Below are positions 34,801 to 45,487 of a stretch of 64,000 bases of DNA, piece by piece. The stretch comes from Strongylocentrotus purpuratus (taxonomy: Eukaryota > Echinodermata > Echinoidea > Camarodonta > Strongylocentrotidae), in contig NW_022145562.1 in the NCBI RefSeq assembly GCF_000002235.5, forward strand, positions 751,001 to 815,000, read 5' to 3'. Position numbers and translations under genes: made by a program. The stretch's first letter is position 1; each line of letters opens with the position of its first letter. Below the pieces are notes generated by a model, which saw only the letters and a program-made list of their open reading frames with translations, ran no database searches and was not told the DNA's origin.

Positions 34801-36930
34801 TTGAAATGGAATTGAAGATGAATTTGTAATGAGACCATACATGAATGCGGAATTACGTACGCGAAATCTACAAGTGACATCATCAAGTGTAGGTGTGTAC
34901 ACAGTATAATAAAATGAAAAAATAACCTAAGCTTGATAGCAAACTACTAGTATTAGTACAGGAAAGCAGCAAAATCAACAAAATAGACTGGTGAAAGTTT
35001 GAATGAAATCGGGAAAAGAATTATCTTTGAAAGTTGTAATCAGTATACAGGTATGGGCTCTTCGAATTTGCTGAATCAGTAATGTCTTTGTGATGTAGTG
35101 GCGGACAACCACTGCCATTTGTTCCAACACACAACATGACTAAAATGTCAAATTTTCAAAAACGTATGACTCACTAGGGTTTATCCTCTTTAGAGGACCT
35201 TTGATAATATGCATCCATGCTTTTTTTTTAGTAATGCTCCAAGGGAGAAGGCACTTAGGATAAAAATATAAATTAACGACATATTTATACATGACAAACG
35301 AGAGAGTTACCCGCGACTACGTCACAACCTAGTAACCAAACTGCCGATATGAGATTTGCATAGACTTAGTGATTTTAAATTTCAAATATTCATAACTTTC
35401 TTATTATTGGTCTGATTTATTTCAAACTTTCGCCATTCTGAGTATCTTATTTTGTTCTGCTTTTATACAAATGAACTTATTACAATGGTTTGATTGCCCT
35501 TTAAAACTAGGCCTCTGCCTTATTTGAAATTGTTTGTTCAACTTTGGAATTAAACCCACATCGGGAGGCCCATAGGTCTATGAAAGAAAGAGCCTTTATA
35601 TCAAAGTTGTCACTGAGGCGTCATTTTGATTACGTTATTACTTTAATACGCCATTGTAGCCTACGTAGACGATTAGTACTTAAGCCAGTAATTCAAAGCA
35701 ATGTTTCCACTTATTTTGGTTTCACATTTTGTACGATTTCACCCTTACGCCAATTGTAAACAAGGCTTCATTTAGATTGCGTTATTACCTACGTAAAAAA
35801 GATTGTGAACGTAATCATCCTAAGCGCTAGTAATTCAAAACACTCTTCATTTTGCATTCACTTTTTGTACCATATCACAATCATTGGCGGGTCAGAGGTA
35901 AGCCGCTGACACGGTCCGAAGTTACCCGAAATGACGCCTTAGTGTATGCAAAGGGCACAAAGGCCCGAATTCACAAAGGAGGTTTGTTGACAAACCTAGG
36001 TTTATGTGCGTCATAAATGACGCGTTTCGATGCGTTTAAGACCAAGGCTCAGACAAACCTTGGTGTGAACACGTCAAAACGCGTCATTATGACGCACTTC
36101 ATGTTTTTAACTAATCTTGGAGCTGGACAGTATGCAATCAATTTCTAACGGTAGAGCCTACTTGATTTTTTTTCTTCACCAATTCGTTAAATGAACTGAT
36201 TGTTTCTGCCGATATCAAAACCACTTATAGAAAACGCTTAACATGCTTGAAAGTGGTCCATTCAGCATTGGTAGATAATACTCTCAGAACAGCTACTGCC
36301 CCCGCTACAGCCTACAGCTAGATCATCACTTGTCTAAATTGATTGCTGATGACAAAGGCCTATTCCATTACAATTAAAATACAAACACGTGTTTTATGAT
36401 GCACCCCAATGGAGACAAGTTAGTTTCTTAATCTCAGTAATTACTGTTCCCATATCGACCGAACAAGAGCGGTAAACTTTAAATTAACGGCTGCTGTATC
36501 TAAACCATTATCGCTATTAATGAAACGGTGAAAATGGGACGAAGGGAAGGGGGGGGGGGATACCATTACTTTTGTGTCTTTCCGTGCTCACTCGTATTAT
36601 TCGTATTATTTAGGTCACACATATTGTGTTGGACTATTTTTCGAATATCTGTGGCACAACGTTAATGTCATCATGCTTGTCAAAAAATAACTTTTAAGCT
36701 TGATTTTCAATAAACGATTGAAAGAAAAAAGTTGAAGGGGAACTGTTCCTACTGCATGCTTAACTCAACAACTTAAACCTGCAATGTGATTGCTATAAAT
36801 GGATCCGAATGTTGCGTTCACTATTATCGTCATATTGTTTCCAGGATGTATTCATGGTAAAGCGTGCGTGCGTCCAAATCACAAAAAAAAACTTAATTCG
36901 CTGTAAGTTCTTGATGCTCCTTGCCTGAAG
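34801..36930. other. No gene; palindromic segment near 36 kb
   Basis: About 36005-36032 and 36072-36100 form an inverted repeat (TGCGTCATAAATGACGCG against CGCGTCATTATGACGCA). Each arm is itself nearly palindromic, probably a MITE remnant. The rest, up to the GPCR start, shows nothing I can support; no TATA box is evident upstream of 36931. Confidence 0.5.
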
Positions 36931-37857
36931 ATGATGAACTCGACGTCATTCCATTTTGATCGTCCGACGGTCATTCTGCCATTCGTCAACCTGTCCCTCT
37001 CCTTGCTCGCTAATGCTTTCCTTTTGATCATTTTACGACAGCAGCAAACGATAGACGACAACACACGTCTAATGTATCGCGTTTCAACCGTTCTCCAGTT
37101 AAGTCTGAGTGTGACATGGTGCAGTTGGGATGTCATTTCATACATTTCCGACAGTGTGGATTTGTGTAAAACCATCTCCAAGATTTTCCCGTACATGACG
37201 TTTACAATATTATTTTCACAATTATTCTGCTACTGTTTCATCAGCATTTGCAAACTTCTCCTCATAACACGCCCTCTTCGTTATCACATATTTCTAACGC
37301 CCATCAAAGTAAAATTAGTGCTCTTCTTCATCATCTTGACATCCGTTCTATTTTCCACTCCATTATTGCCATTGTCGCATCTTTCATTTAATTACTACGC
37401 CTGGTATTGCGACGATACGTCAACAGACGATCTCGACTGGCTTTATACTTTTATCGACATTTTTGTCCACGTTATTCTGGTCACGGTCTTGGCAGTGGCC
37501 ACACTCGTAAATATCGCTATCTTGAGAGTAATTTGTAAACACAAACATCGTCTTGGTGTAGCTGCTAGGATCACCGAACACATTGATAGCTCTCCTCGGG
37601 TCGCGCGCCCCCGGGTCTGTGTCTATCGGCGGTGGCATTTCCCAGGAAAGGGTGTCGTAACGGTGCTTCTACTGACGATCTCGTTTTACACCTGCTGGCT
37701 TCCTTGGGTGGTTACTTTTGGCGACGATGTCGGAAACATTATGGCAGAACTGAATGGCTGGCTCCAACCTTTGATTTATATCGTGACAACAAAAGAGGCA
37801 AAAGGGATTGTTCGCTGCCATTTTAACACACTCAGAATGGCTTTCATGAGCCGATGA
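36931..37857 (+). CDS. Intronless class A-like G-protein-coupled receptor, 308 aa
   Basis: Seven hydrophobic segments fit TM1-TM7: TM1 from about residue 11 (VILPFVNLSLSLLANAFLLI), TM3 around 90-110, TM4 around 130-148, TM5 around 175-200, TM6 around 240-262 and TM7 around 275-290. A disulphide pair is possible between Cys before TM3 (VDLCK) and Cys in loop 2 (WYCDD). The TM3 end reads SICKLLLITRPLRYH, so the usual DRY is replaced by CKL while the following RPLRY remains. TM6 keeps the FxxCWLP-type motif (FYTCWLPW). TM7 has LQPLIYI in place of NPxxY. The first intracellular loop carries the family signature RQQQTIDDNTRLMYR, shared with 39.3 kb and the 2.3 kb relic. The short N-terminus has an NST glycosylation site. 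It is probably a sensory receptor of a lineage-specific expansion; the ligand is unknown. Confidence 0.88.
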   Translation: MMNSTSFHFDRPTVILPFVNLSLSLLANAFLLIILRQQQTIDDNTRLMYRVSTVLQLSLSVTWCSWDVISYISDSVDLCKTISKIFPYMTFTILFSQLFCYCFISICKLLLITRPLRYHIFLTPIKVKLVLFFIILTSVLFSTPLLPLSHLSFNYYAWYCDDTSTDDLDWLYTFIDIFVHVILVTVLAVATLVNIAILRVICKHKHRLGVAARITEHIDSSPRVARPRVCVYRRWHFPGKGVVTVLLLTISFYTCWLPWVVTFGDDVGNIMAELNGWLQPLIYIVTTKEAKGIVRCHFNTLRMAFMSR

Positions 37858-39344
37858 AATGTACGTCTTGGTTGATTAACAGAATGACAACAACTTTTAA
37901 CACAATTGGACATCTCAGAGATTGTGGATACCAAAATGCAAAAGTGTTTTCCCTGTGAATTATGATGTCATGTTTTCGTCAATGAACCTAGGATATAGAT
38001 GTTTAGATGTTAGATGTATATGCATGTAATGAATTTACCCAATGCACATGAGACGTCATTTCATTATAACTCAGTAATTCAATAGACCATTTTCGTAATG
38101 TAATAATAATATAATGCACAAATCTTTGTTAAGTGCCATGTTACAAATTATGGCATTAACTTGTTATGAATGATTATATTTAAATAGTTGGAATGCGAAT
38201 TGCATACATTATTTGTTGCTAGGTAGGACAAACATAATGGCTTCATAATGTATGCAATTTCATTGAAATTACAAAAAAGAAAGATGGATAATTGGACATA
38301 CATGTAATCATGTACATGTATCTAGCATAAACATTTCTGAATCTCTTCAAATTAGACATGAGTATCTTTTGATGTATAAGGTGGAATTTACTCTTGAAGA
38401 AGAAACAAAACAATAATATTGTTTAAGAATATAAAGAGAAACGTTAAAGTGCGAGTGGGTGTGTAATAGTGATGTCTATATTCATGATTAGAATAGTTAA
38501 GTTACAAAGAAAGGATTACACATCGTGCGACGACCAAATGTATTTTTGTCTTGTTTACTTGGGGTTGCGTTTTTTCCCCGAAATAAAGATTTCTGAATGC
38601 GCATCATCTTAATTTCTTAATCGATCGTTGATGGGCTAGCCCATTAGGAAGTAACAATAAAAGGTGTTTCGTGTACTCAGTTTGTTTTCATTAACGTTCA
38701 GGCCGGTACGTTTGATGGCTACAATTAACATTGTAACTATAGCGAGACTAATCAAAAGAGGAAAGTGTAGTAATACACCTACCATGCCAATATAACCATT
38801 TTCGCTAAACACCCAGTCATCATGTAAACGAATCACTAATCATTTTCCAATCAGCAAGGGGATATCAACAAAATAATAAATAAATCGTAAGGTGGAAAGG
38901 GGTTGTTGACCCTTCCATCGTACCATCCTGATCGTAATGACCATACGTGAGTTTGACTGGCATCACTTGATGCTGTTCAGACAGAAAAGCTTTATAGGGG
39001 TATTATTTTGATTTTGTTTTTCTTCAACAGTACAGAAGTGACTAGACATTCGTTCTATTTTTATCCATCCGATTTGTGAACACAGTTTTAAAAGATGCAG
39101 AAAAGAAGAAGAAGCATTATCTATCAAGAGTTCACTCATGAGGTTTTCATTCGTTATGTTATTCAGCTGAATCGGTCACTAAAACTATCTGAAGTGAACG
39201 CAACCCGTCTGTAGCCTACGGATTTGTCTCTTACATAAAACCATCGACTGTGGAATTATGTATTAAATAAAAACGGATCGTTTTCTTTTATCAGCCACGC
39301 ATTCATCACAGATAAGAAAGCGAAGAAACAAATTTATTGTGAAA
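37858..39344. other. Intergenic DNA between the two GPCRs
   Basis: AT-rich, with no repeat element recognised. AATAAAG occurs at about 38581, perhaps a polyadenylation signal for the upstream receptor, though about 720 bp downstream. A weak GPCR-like fragment on the minus strand is listed separately. Confidence 0.4.
38638..38836 (-). pseudogene. Possible GPCR fragment (TM5-like)
   Basis: An open stretch without a proper ATG start reads DDWVFSENGYIGMVGVLL, then HFPLLISLAIVTMLIVAIKRT. A single membrane segment with a conserved-looking FP and a basic end resembles TM5 to intracellular loop 3 of a class A receptor. It does not match the neighbouring receptors closely. With no other segment visible it could equally be chance. 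Confidence 0.2.
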
Positions 39345-40352
39345 ATGGCAGATATTGTACAAGGAATCACCGACCGAGGTGACATGTTGTCATTCTCTCC
39401 ATTTCTTGACGAATATACTCTTCCGTCTGTAAGTAATGATGAATTTAACTTCACGATGTACAAGACCACATTCCCGGTTGTAGTACTGTCCTTAACCAAC
39501 GTCGGATTGTCTCTTCTCGCTAACTCGTTGCTCCTTGTTGTTTTACGCCAGCAGCAAACTGTAGACGACAACACAAGACTTATGTATCGAGTTTCTGCAG
39601 TTCTTCAGATGATTCTAAGCGTTGCCTGGAGCGGTTGGGATTTCGGGACCTACATCCTGGACGATGCAGAATCGTGCAAATTTAATTCTTATACATTGTA
39701 TCTTTTTCCATTCGTCACACATACCTCGTTTATTGCACAACTCTTTTGTTACAGTTTCATCAGCATGAACAAGCTCTTGTTTATCGCCCGGCCTCTGCGA
39801 TACCATATCATGCTAACCTTTACAAAAGTCAAAGTAACGCTTTTCGTCATTATCATGGTGGCTATCTTGATTTGTATTCCGCTGTTGCCATGGCCGAATC
39901 TGGAGTATCATTTATACGCCGCGTTTTGCGTGATATCATTCAAAACCGTATGGCTTGTTGAAATCATCATCTTCGGTCCTGTAGTTACCGCCTTACTAAT
40001 AACTTCTGTTACCAACATCGGTATCCTAAGAGTAATTTACAAGCATCGGCGTCGCCTTGATGTAATTTCAACTGTCAATGACACCGATGGTGATCCTCAT
40101 CGCGCACTAGTTCGACGTTGGCGTTTGCCTGGTAAAGGTGTCTTGACTGTTCTTACGCTGTCGGTCTCGTTTCATGTCTGCTGGTTTCCATGGTTAGTGG
40201 GGTTTGACAATTTAGGACTTGCTTTCGCCGTGATCTTAGGCGGAGCGAGTGGCTGGCTCCAACCTTTGCTTTACATCGGTACAACGAAAGAAGCTAAAGG
40301 GATCGTCTGCAGCTATATGACCAAGCTCAGATCGCTTATCATGTGTCGTTGA
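39345..40352 (+). CDS. Intronless class A-like G-protein-coupled receptor, 335 aa
   Basis: Close relative of the 36.9-kb receptor and in the same orientation, about 1.5 kb downstream. I chose the ATG at 39345 (MADIVQGITDR). The longer acidic N-terminus, about 45 residues, contains an NFT site. TM1 begins near FPVVVLSLTNVGLSLLANSL, followed by the family loop RQQQTVDDNTRLMYR. Cysteines before TM3 (ESCKF) and in loop 2 (AAFCV) could pair. The TM3 end reads SMNKLLFIARPLRYH, with NKL replacing DRY. TM4 ends ICIPLLPWP, TM6 has FHVCWFPW, and TM7 has SGWLQPLLYI replacing NPxxY. The C-tail is short (TTKEAKGIV...LIMCR) and ends in a cysteine that could be palmitoylated. The tandem arrangement and lack of introns fit a recent local duplication. 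Confidence 0.9.
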   Translation: MADIVQGITDRGDMLSFSPFLDEYTLPSVSNDEFNFTMYKTTFPVVVLSLTNVGLSLLANSLLLVVLRQQQTVDDNTRLMYRVSAVLQMILSVAWSGWDFGTYILDDAESCKFNSYTLYLFPFVTHTSFIAQLFCYSFISMNKLLFIARPLRYHIMLTFTKVKVTLFVIIMVAILICIPLLPWPNLEYHLYAAFCVISFKTVWLVEIIIFGPVVTALLITSVTNIGILRVIYKHRRRLDVISTVNDTDGDPHRALVRRWRLPGKGVLTVLTLSVSFHVCWFPWLVGFDNLGLAFAVILGGASGWLQPLLYIGTTKEAKGIVCSYMTKLRSLIMCR

Positions 40353-40751
40353 TTCACTGCAGCAGGCTTCGGCCTAGTTGATGTAGTTTAAGGCATCGGT
40401 TTATGTACTGGTCATTTTAATTGTACTTTAAGTCATTAAAACACTGTATTATGTTGGTAATGGAATTATTATATTTCGTTAAGATCTTTGTATTGAAATT
40501 GAAAAAGGTGGGCTTTAAGCAATTTTAAAACTATCACGCCGAGTCATCCCGACCAGCTTCATTAGCCCCTCTCCCCTCACCCCATCTTGCATCCAATCCA
40601 CCTGGCATCCAACTGAATTATGTGTGAGGTGTTGTTGTTGTTGGTAGTAGTTTAATGGCGTTCATTCCGTACGGAATATATACGCCATATCTTCAGTTAT
40701 ATAGGAATAATCAGCTATCTGTTAAGAAAATTGAAAATAAAAAAATGTAAA

Positions 40752-41040
40752 AATAATAATAATTACAGTGCTTATATAGCGCCTAACACTTACTTTGTCA
40801 GAATTCTCTAAGCGCTCTACAATAATGCAGCATAATTACCCTGGCTTTAGCAGTGCAGCTGTTACGCGCGCTGCGTTTCAAGGAATAAATTCCAACCAGG
40901 TACCCATTTACTTCACCTGGGTGGAGTGTGGCAAATGTAGATCAATGTCTTGCCAAAGGACATTAGTGCAGCGGCGGGACTCGAACCGCGGACCTTGTGA
41001 TTGACAGTACGGCGACGTATCCACTCGACCACAACATCTC
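40752..41040 (-). mobile_element. tRNA-derived SINE, most complete copy
   Basis: On the minus strand it starts with a tRNA-like head (A box TGGTCGAGTGGATACG, B box CGGTTCGAGTCCCGC). The shared module follows (TTTGGCAAGACATTGATCTA, CTCCACCCAGGTGAAG), then CTAAAGCCAGGGTAAT, then AGAGCGCTTAGAGAATTC and GGCGCTATATAAGCAC, and an ATTATTATT tail. It is the best reference for the fragments at 3.3, 6.4 and 29.3 kb. Confidence 0.9.
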
Positions 41041-41656
41041 TACATATAATTAATTAACCAGTATCGCAATTTGTTAGGAGTCTCTAGATGGTTTACAACT
41101 TCGTATTTTTGCTTTTTTGTTTTGTTGTATATGTTTAATCTGGTCAGCCCGGTTTCGATTGCATAGAAATCTAGCTTTGCTCGATTTGAAACAGGCTTCT
41201 CGGCTACTCGGCGTGCGTGCGCAGTGATCTTTTTATTTTGGAACGCACGGTGCCTAGACCACTCAGAAACACAGAAACACTAAATTGAGACACAACGTAT
41301 AGAGACGCTCCTAACCGAAATTCTTTTCCATTCGAGTAAATTGTTATACACATATATGTATATTTATTTATGTGTGATGGCTGTTATGTCTTCTTAAAAG
41401 GAAGATACAAACTTTATTTACATGTACCATTGTAGACGCTTTGGTACATTTACAAGTAATTCATTTAAATCTTATTTATGAATAGGCGTGGCACCTATTC
41501 TGTTAAACCATGATCACTATTAACTCAAGATACATTGCATTACGATTTTAGATAAGGTGATATATTTTCTAGTAACTACTTGTAGCTATTGTAGTCGCGT
41601 ACATGTATATGAGTTCACAATGGTCTCGTGGATATAATATGTACATATCGTATAAT

Positions 41657-41896
41657 AGGAACTTTTAGATTGAGTGGACGAGAGAACGGCGTGAACGTCC
41701 ACTAATCATGCGTGTCTATGGCAAGCCGTTTTAACATTTATTCCTATTTCTTGATATCAAGAATTTCCATTGCTTTACAACAGAAAATCAATTCTTGATA
41801 TCAGGAAATAGGAATAAATGTTAAAACGGCTTGCCATGGACACGCATGATCAGTGGACGTTCATGCCGTTCTCGTCCACTCAATCTAAAAGTCCCT
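41657..41896. mobile_element. Near-perfect palindromic MITE, ~240 bp
   Basis: The arms of about 108 bp are almost exact complements, with ends AGGAACTTTTAGATTGAG and CTCAATCTAAAAGTCCCT around a loop of about 20 bp. The termini match those of the small element at 45374-45487. The near identity of the arms suggests recent arrival or ongoing homogenisation. Confidence 0.85.
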
Positions 41897-42261
41897 GATG
41901 TCGAGTCATGGGGGAGGGATCACATGACTGCCAGGGAGGAGAGCGTTCTAGCGGAGATGAAGAAACCATTTAACTTCACCTTTCTCTTCATTTCTTCCTA
42001 ACTTTTCTTACTCTTCTTTCTTATACCTCTCCTCTATCTTCTTCAATTGCTACTTTTCAGTTTGCAATTTAAGCTCAGCGTTTTTTAGACTTTTTTTCCT
42101 TCAATGTTGCTGTCTTTAAAGTTTTGTTAAAGAAGCACTTGTTTTCAGAAGATTTTAGTTTTGTGTTTTATGAAGTAACACTGTTGGGAGATTGCTTTCA
42201 TCACAGCGCTGTCCAGTATATTTATAAAGTAGCTGCGCTATATAAATTGATCGTGCACATA

Positions 42262-42770
42262 CAAATCTACTTTATTATGAAAACGGTATTCTAAAACTAG
42301 AAGATCTCTATTCAATGCAACTTGGAATGCTCATGTTTGGCATTCACTCTGGGGACCTCCATCCTGCCCTTGCTCAAATCTTTAGAAGAAATAACCAAAT
42401 TCACACCTATAATACTAGACAGGCTTCTGCTCTCCATTTACCATATGCAAGGACAACCTTCACTCTGAATACACTAATGTCCACTGGCCCCAGGTTCTAG
42501 AATTCACTTGATACTACTATAACAAATGCTTCAAGTGTCTCAGATTTTAAACGTAGACTTAAGTCATAGTTTCTTCACAAGTATGTCGATGACACATGAA
42601 TGTGTTATAAAGCTTTATTGTTTGTGTACTGTAGCATATTTAACTCTACTCTTGATCTTTTTTTCGTTCATTCTTGACTTTGACATAATCCCCTTGATCC
42701 CTTTTCTTGTTTCTTCTTCTTACCCATCTGTACATATACCATATATTCCTACTTGACCTCTGCACTCAGA
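42262..42770 (+). mobile_element. 3' fragment of a CR1/Jockey-group LINE
   Basis: The translation gives DLYSMQLGMLMFGIHSGDLH, then FRRNNQIHTYNTRQASALHL, PYARTTFTLNTLMSTGPRF (then a stop where NSL follows) and SDFKRRLKS. This is the same C-terminal region as at 34.2 kb but a different family member. The 3' limit is uncertain. Confidence 0.75.
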
Positions 42771-43059
42771 GAGCAATAAGTCATTGATGTCTCGATTTAG
42801 TGTCAGCTTGGGTTTGTCCATATTAGATCGCCCTCCAATGGGTTGGTTGATTTTTTGCACATAATATGATACATATTTTCACACACACGGTGAGTTTGTT
42901 AGCTCACCCGGTGTGATGGGGATGTGCGCTGTGGTCGATGCATCGTTGGGTAGTTGTTCTCTGAGAGTATTTTGTAAATAGTTTTATATATTCCATATTT
43001 GTTGTTGTATTTATGAATCAGTTATCTTTGTCATATCATATAAGGGGGCCTTAACTTAA

Positions 43060-43592
43060 AGGGACTATGTCCCATTTGCAGGCCAAAAAAATGAAAAAGT
43101 TAAATTTCCAACTGCATTTGAAAGATAATACTAATTTAGAACTTCCCTAAAAAAGGTGGGGCTTGAAAATGTCTTCAAGTGGGAAAACAATGACTATTAG
43201 TTGTCAAATCGACTTTAGGGCTATAGAGCCCAAAAGTAATAGTCTTGATTTTCAGACAATTGTACCGAATGATCATACGTTTCATGCTGCGCAAAGATTC
43301 AACCAGTTTAATCTTGGCCATCACAAGAAGTGGGTTATTGATATAGACAAATACTCACGTACCCTTTACAACTCTTTTCATGTATGTTATTACCAAAGAA
43401 GGAAAAAAGCCAATCAGTCGCTCAATAGTGTCTGACAGTGAAGTCTAGCAAGTGAACGGTTTTCCTTGCATAATTTGAATATGAGGACACTGCTAAAGTT
43501 TACATTTCACAGATAGGACATACATGACATATTCATAATTCCTGCAAAGTTCTACAGCATTAGAGGTTGGCTGCAAAAGGGACATAGTACCT
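43060..43592. mobile_element. TTAA-flanked MITE, family A, uninterrupted copy
   Basis: Flanked by TTAA (43056-43059, 43593-43596). The left end is AGGGACTATGTCCCATTTGC and the right end CTGCAAAAGGGACATAGTACCT. The open frame at 43163-43435 lies inside it and is not a gene, since the sister copy at 29.0 kb does not keep it. Confidence 0.9.
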
Positions 43593-43599
43593 TTAACAA

Positions 43600-44410
43600 T
43601 CTGTGCTTAAACCAAGGTCTCCTCGTCTTCCTTTATTATACATTGTACTGTTATGATTATACTCTATTATATTTTGTCACATGTGTTTTCTGGAAGACAA
43701 ATAAACTTGATACTTGATACTTGATCTAATTATGGATACGTTTCGTTGTCATGGTTGTTATTTACGACATGATCGGGTCCGCGGTCATAACTCGTTATTA
43801 CATCTATTTCGATATAGATCCATCTAATTCGTCTGTCTCCATACAAAATATTAAAAACAAAGACAGGCACTGACATTGCACAAACATGACCACGGTATAT
43901 CTTTGCACCATTTTTGACGTATTTAGATTAAAAGCTAGGCTATTATGTCGTGGTAATTTCCTGTCGGTGTTTGATGTATGATAAGTAAATTTGTAATACG
44001 CTCGGTGTGTAGAATAAAGTGGGCTGATGAAATTGTTAACACATTAATACTAAATAGCTATCATGTGGAGGGCACTAGACATCGAATGGGTGAACATTAT
44101 AACTACTGGATATATTGTATTGCCATCAGTAGTAGCGTACGCAGGATTTTTTCTAGGATTTCCGGCTTTCTTTCCCCATCACTAGTCATATTATTCCAAC
44201 ATAATGTTAATTTTCATTCCTGCCCAACGAGGCATTCCAATGGCTATCCCCTATTTTACGCCAATATCGCCTTAGCTCACAAGTATGGTGGCCTAGAACG
44301 GACATCGCGAAGCGTGAATTTCGTCGTTAATAATTCGTGACAGAATATACGACGTCGCATATTTCGTCGTGAATGTTGTACTCGCTTAAGTGGTATTCTA
44401 TTTTTTTTTT
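43600..44410. other. No gene recognised
   Basis: About 44128-44160 (CAGTAGCGTACGCAGGATTT) resembles the end of a hAT-type MITE, but no partner end is seen. The 120-residue open frame across it has no recognisable domain. Confidence 0.4.
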
Positions 44411-44419
44411 GTATCTACC

Positions 44420-44660
44420 TCGTTTCTTTGTTTCTCTCTCTCTCTCTTCCTCCCTTTATATCTTTCTCTTTTTATCCCCTTTATCTCTCTCACTCTTTCT
44501 CTCTCATCTCCTTCCCTCTTTCTCTCTCTTTCTTACCCTGTCTCCTTCTCCTTTTCTATCAGTTTCTCTCCATTTCTTTGTTTTTCTCTCTCTCTTTATC
44601 TTCTCATGTTTCAAACAGTTCGGTGTAATTCCATGGAACTAGAAGAACCATGGAGCTATT

Positions 44661-44704
<44 letters not shown>

Positions 44705-44789
44705 ATATTATTGATATATATTTACATAGAAAGAGAGGGAGAGAGAGAGAGAGAGAGAGAGAAAGAGACGAGGATATGTGAGATATTAA

Positions 44790-44827
<38 letters not shown>

Positions 44828-44838
44828 ATTATATATAC

Positions 44839-44880
<42 letters not shown>

Positions 44881-45240
44881 CAAGAGAGAAAGAGAGAAAC
44901 AAAGAGAGGAGAGAGAGAGAGATACAAAAAGAAATGGAGAGAAATTGAGAGGAAGGGAAGGAAACATAGAAAGAGAGGACAGAAAGGAGGATAGAGAGAA
45001 AATGAGGGAAGGGAATGAGAGAGAGAGAGAGAGTGGGAGAGACATGCAGGGAGAGGGGATATACAGTGAGAGATATAAATACAGAGAGAGAGAGAGAGAG
45101 GGAGAGAGAAAGAGAGGAGAGAGAGATAAGCAAAGAAATGGAGAGAAACTGAGAGATAGAGAGGAGCCAGAGAAAGAGAGAGAGAGAGAGAGAGGAAAGA
45201 AAGAAAGATAGAGAGAATAAGAGGGAAGGGGATGGGAGGG
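44420..45240. repeat. Extended CT-rich then GA-rich tract with (AT)n
   Basis: 44420-44605 is CT-rich. 44665-45240 is GA-rich with pure (GA)n runs, interrupted by (AT)n at 44796-44822. The polypyrimidine and polypurine halves on one strand can pair with each other. Confidence 0.95.
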
Positions 45241-45373
45241 TTAGTGAGAGAGTTATGCTACGTTTCGCTATGTTCCCGGCGGCTACGGCAAACAGGCCAC
45301 CGTGGACAAAACGGGTTGGACGTGAGACAGCGCAGCTAGGGGACGGAATAGGTTAACGTGACACGCCGTTATT

Positions 45374-45487
45374 AGGGACTTCTAGATTTGCGTGGACTGA
45401 AACGTGTGACGTCCATTCAAGGCAGTGCTTTAAAAGGACGTCGACCGTAGTAATCCACATTGTCTTCGTGCGAATCTAAAAGTCCCT
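45374..45487. mobile_element. Small TIR element related to the 41.66 kb MITE
   Basis: Ends AGGGACTTCTAGATTTGCG and CGAATCTAAAAGTCCCT, with TA at both borders. It is about 115 bp long and its interior differs from the 41.66-kb copy. Confidence 0.75.

Noticed and set aside
43163-43435. 90-residue open frame
   Set aside because: It lies wholly inside a TTAA MITE, and the sister element at 29.0 kb does not preserve the frame.
43978-44340. 120-residue frame
   Set aside because: No domain, no homologous copy in the window, and it runs across a sequence resembling a hAT-type MITE end.
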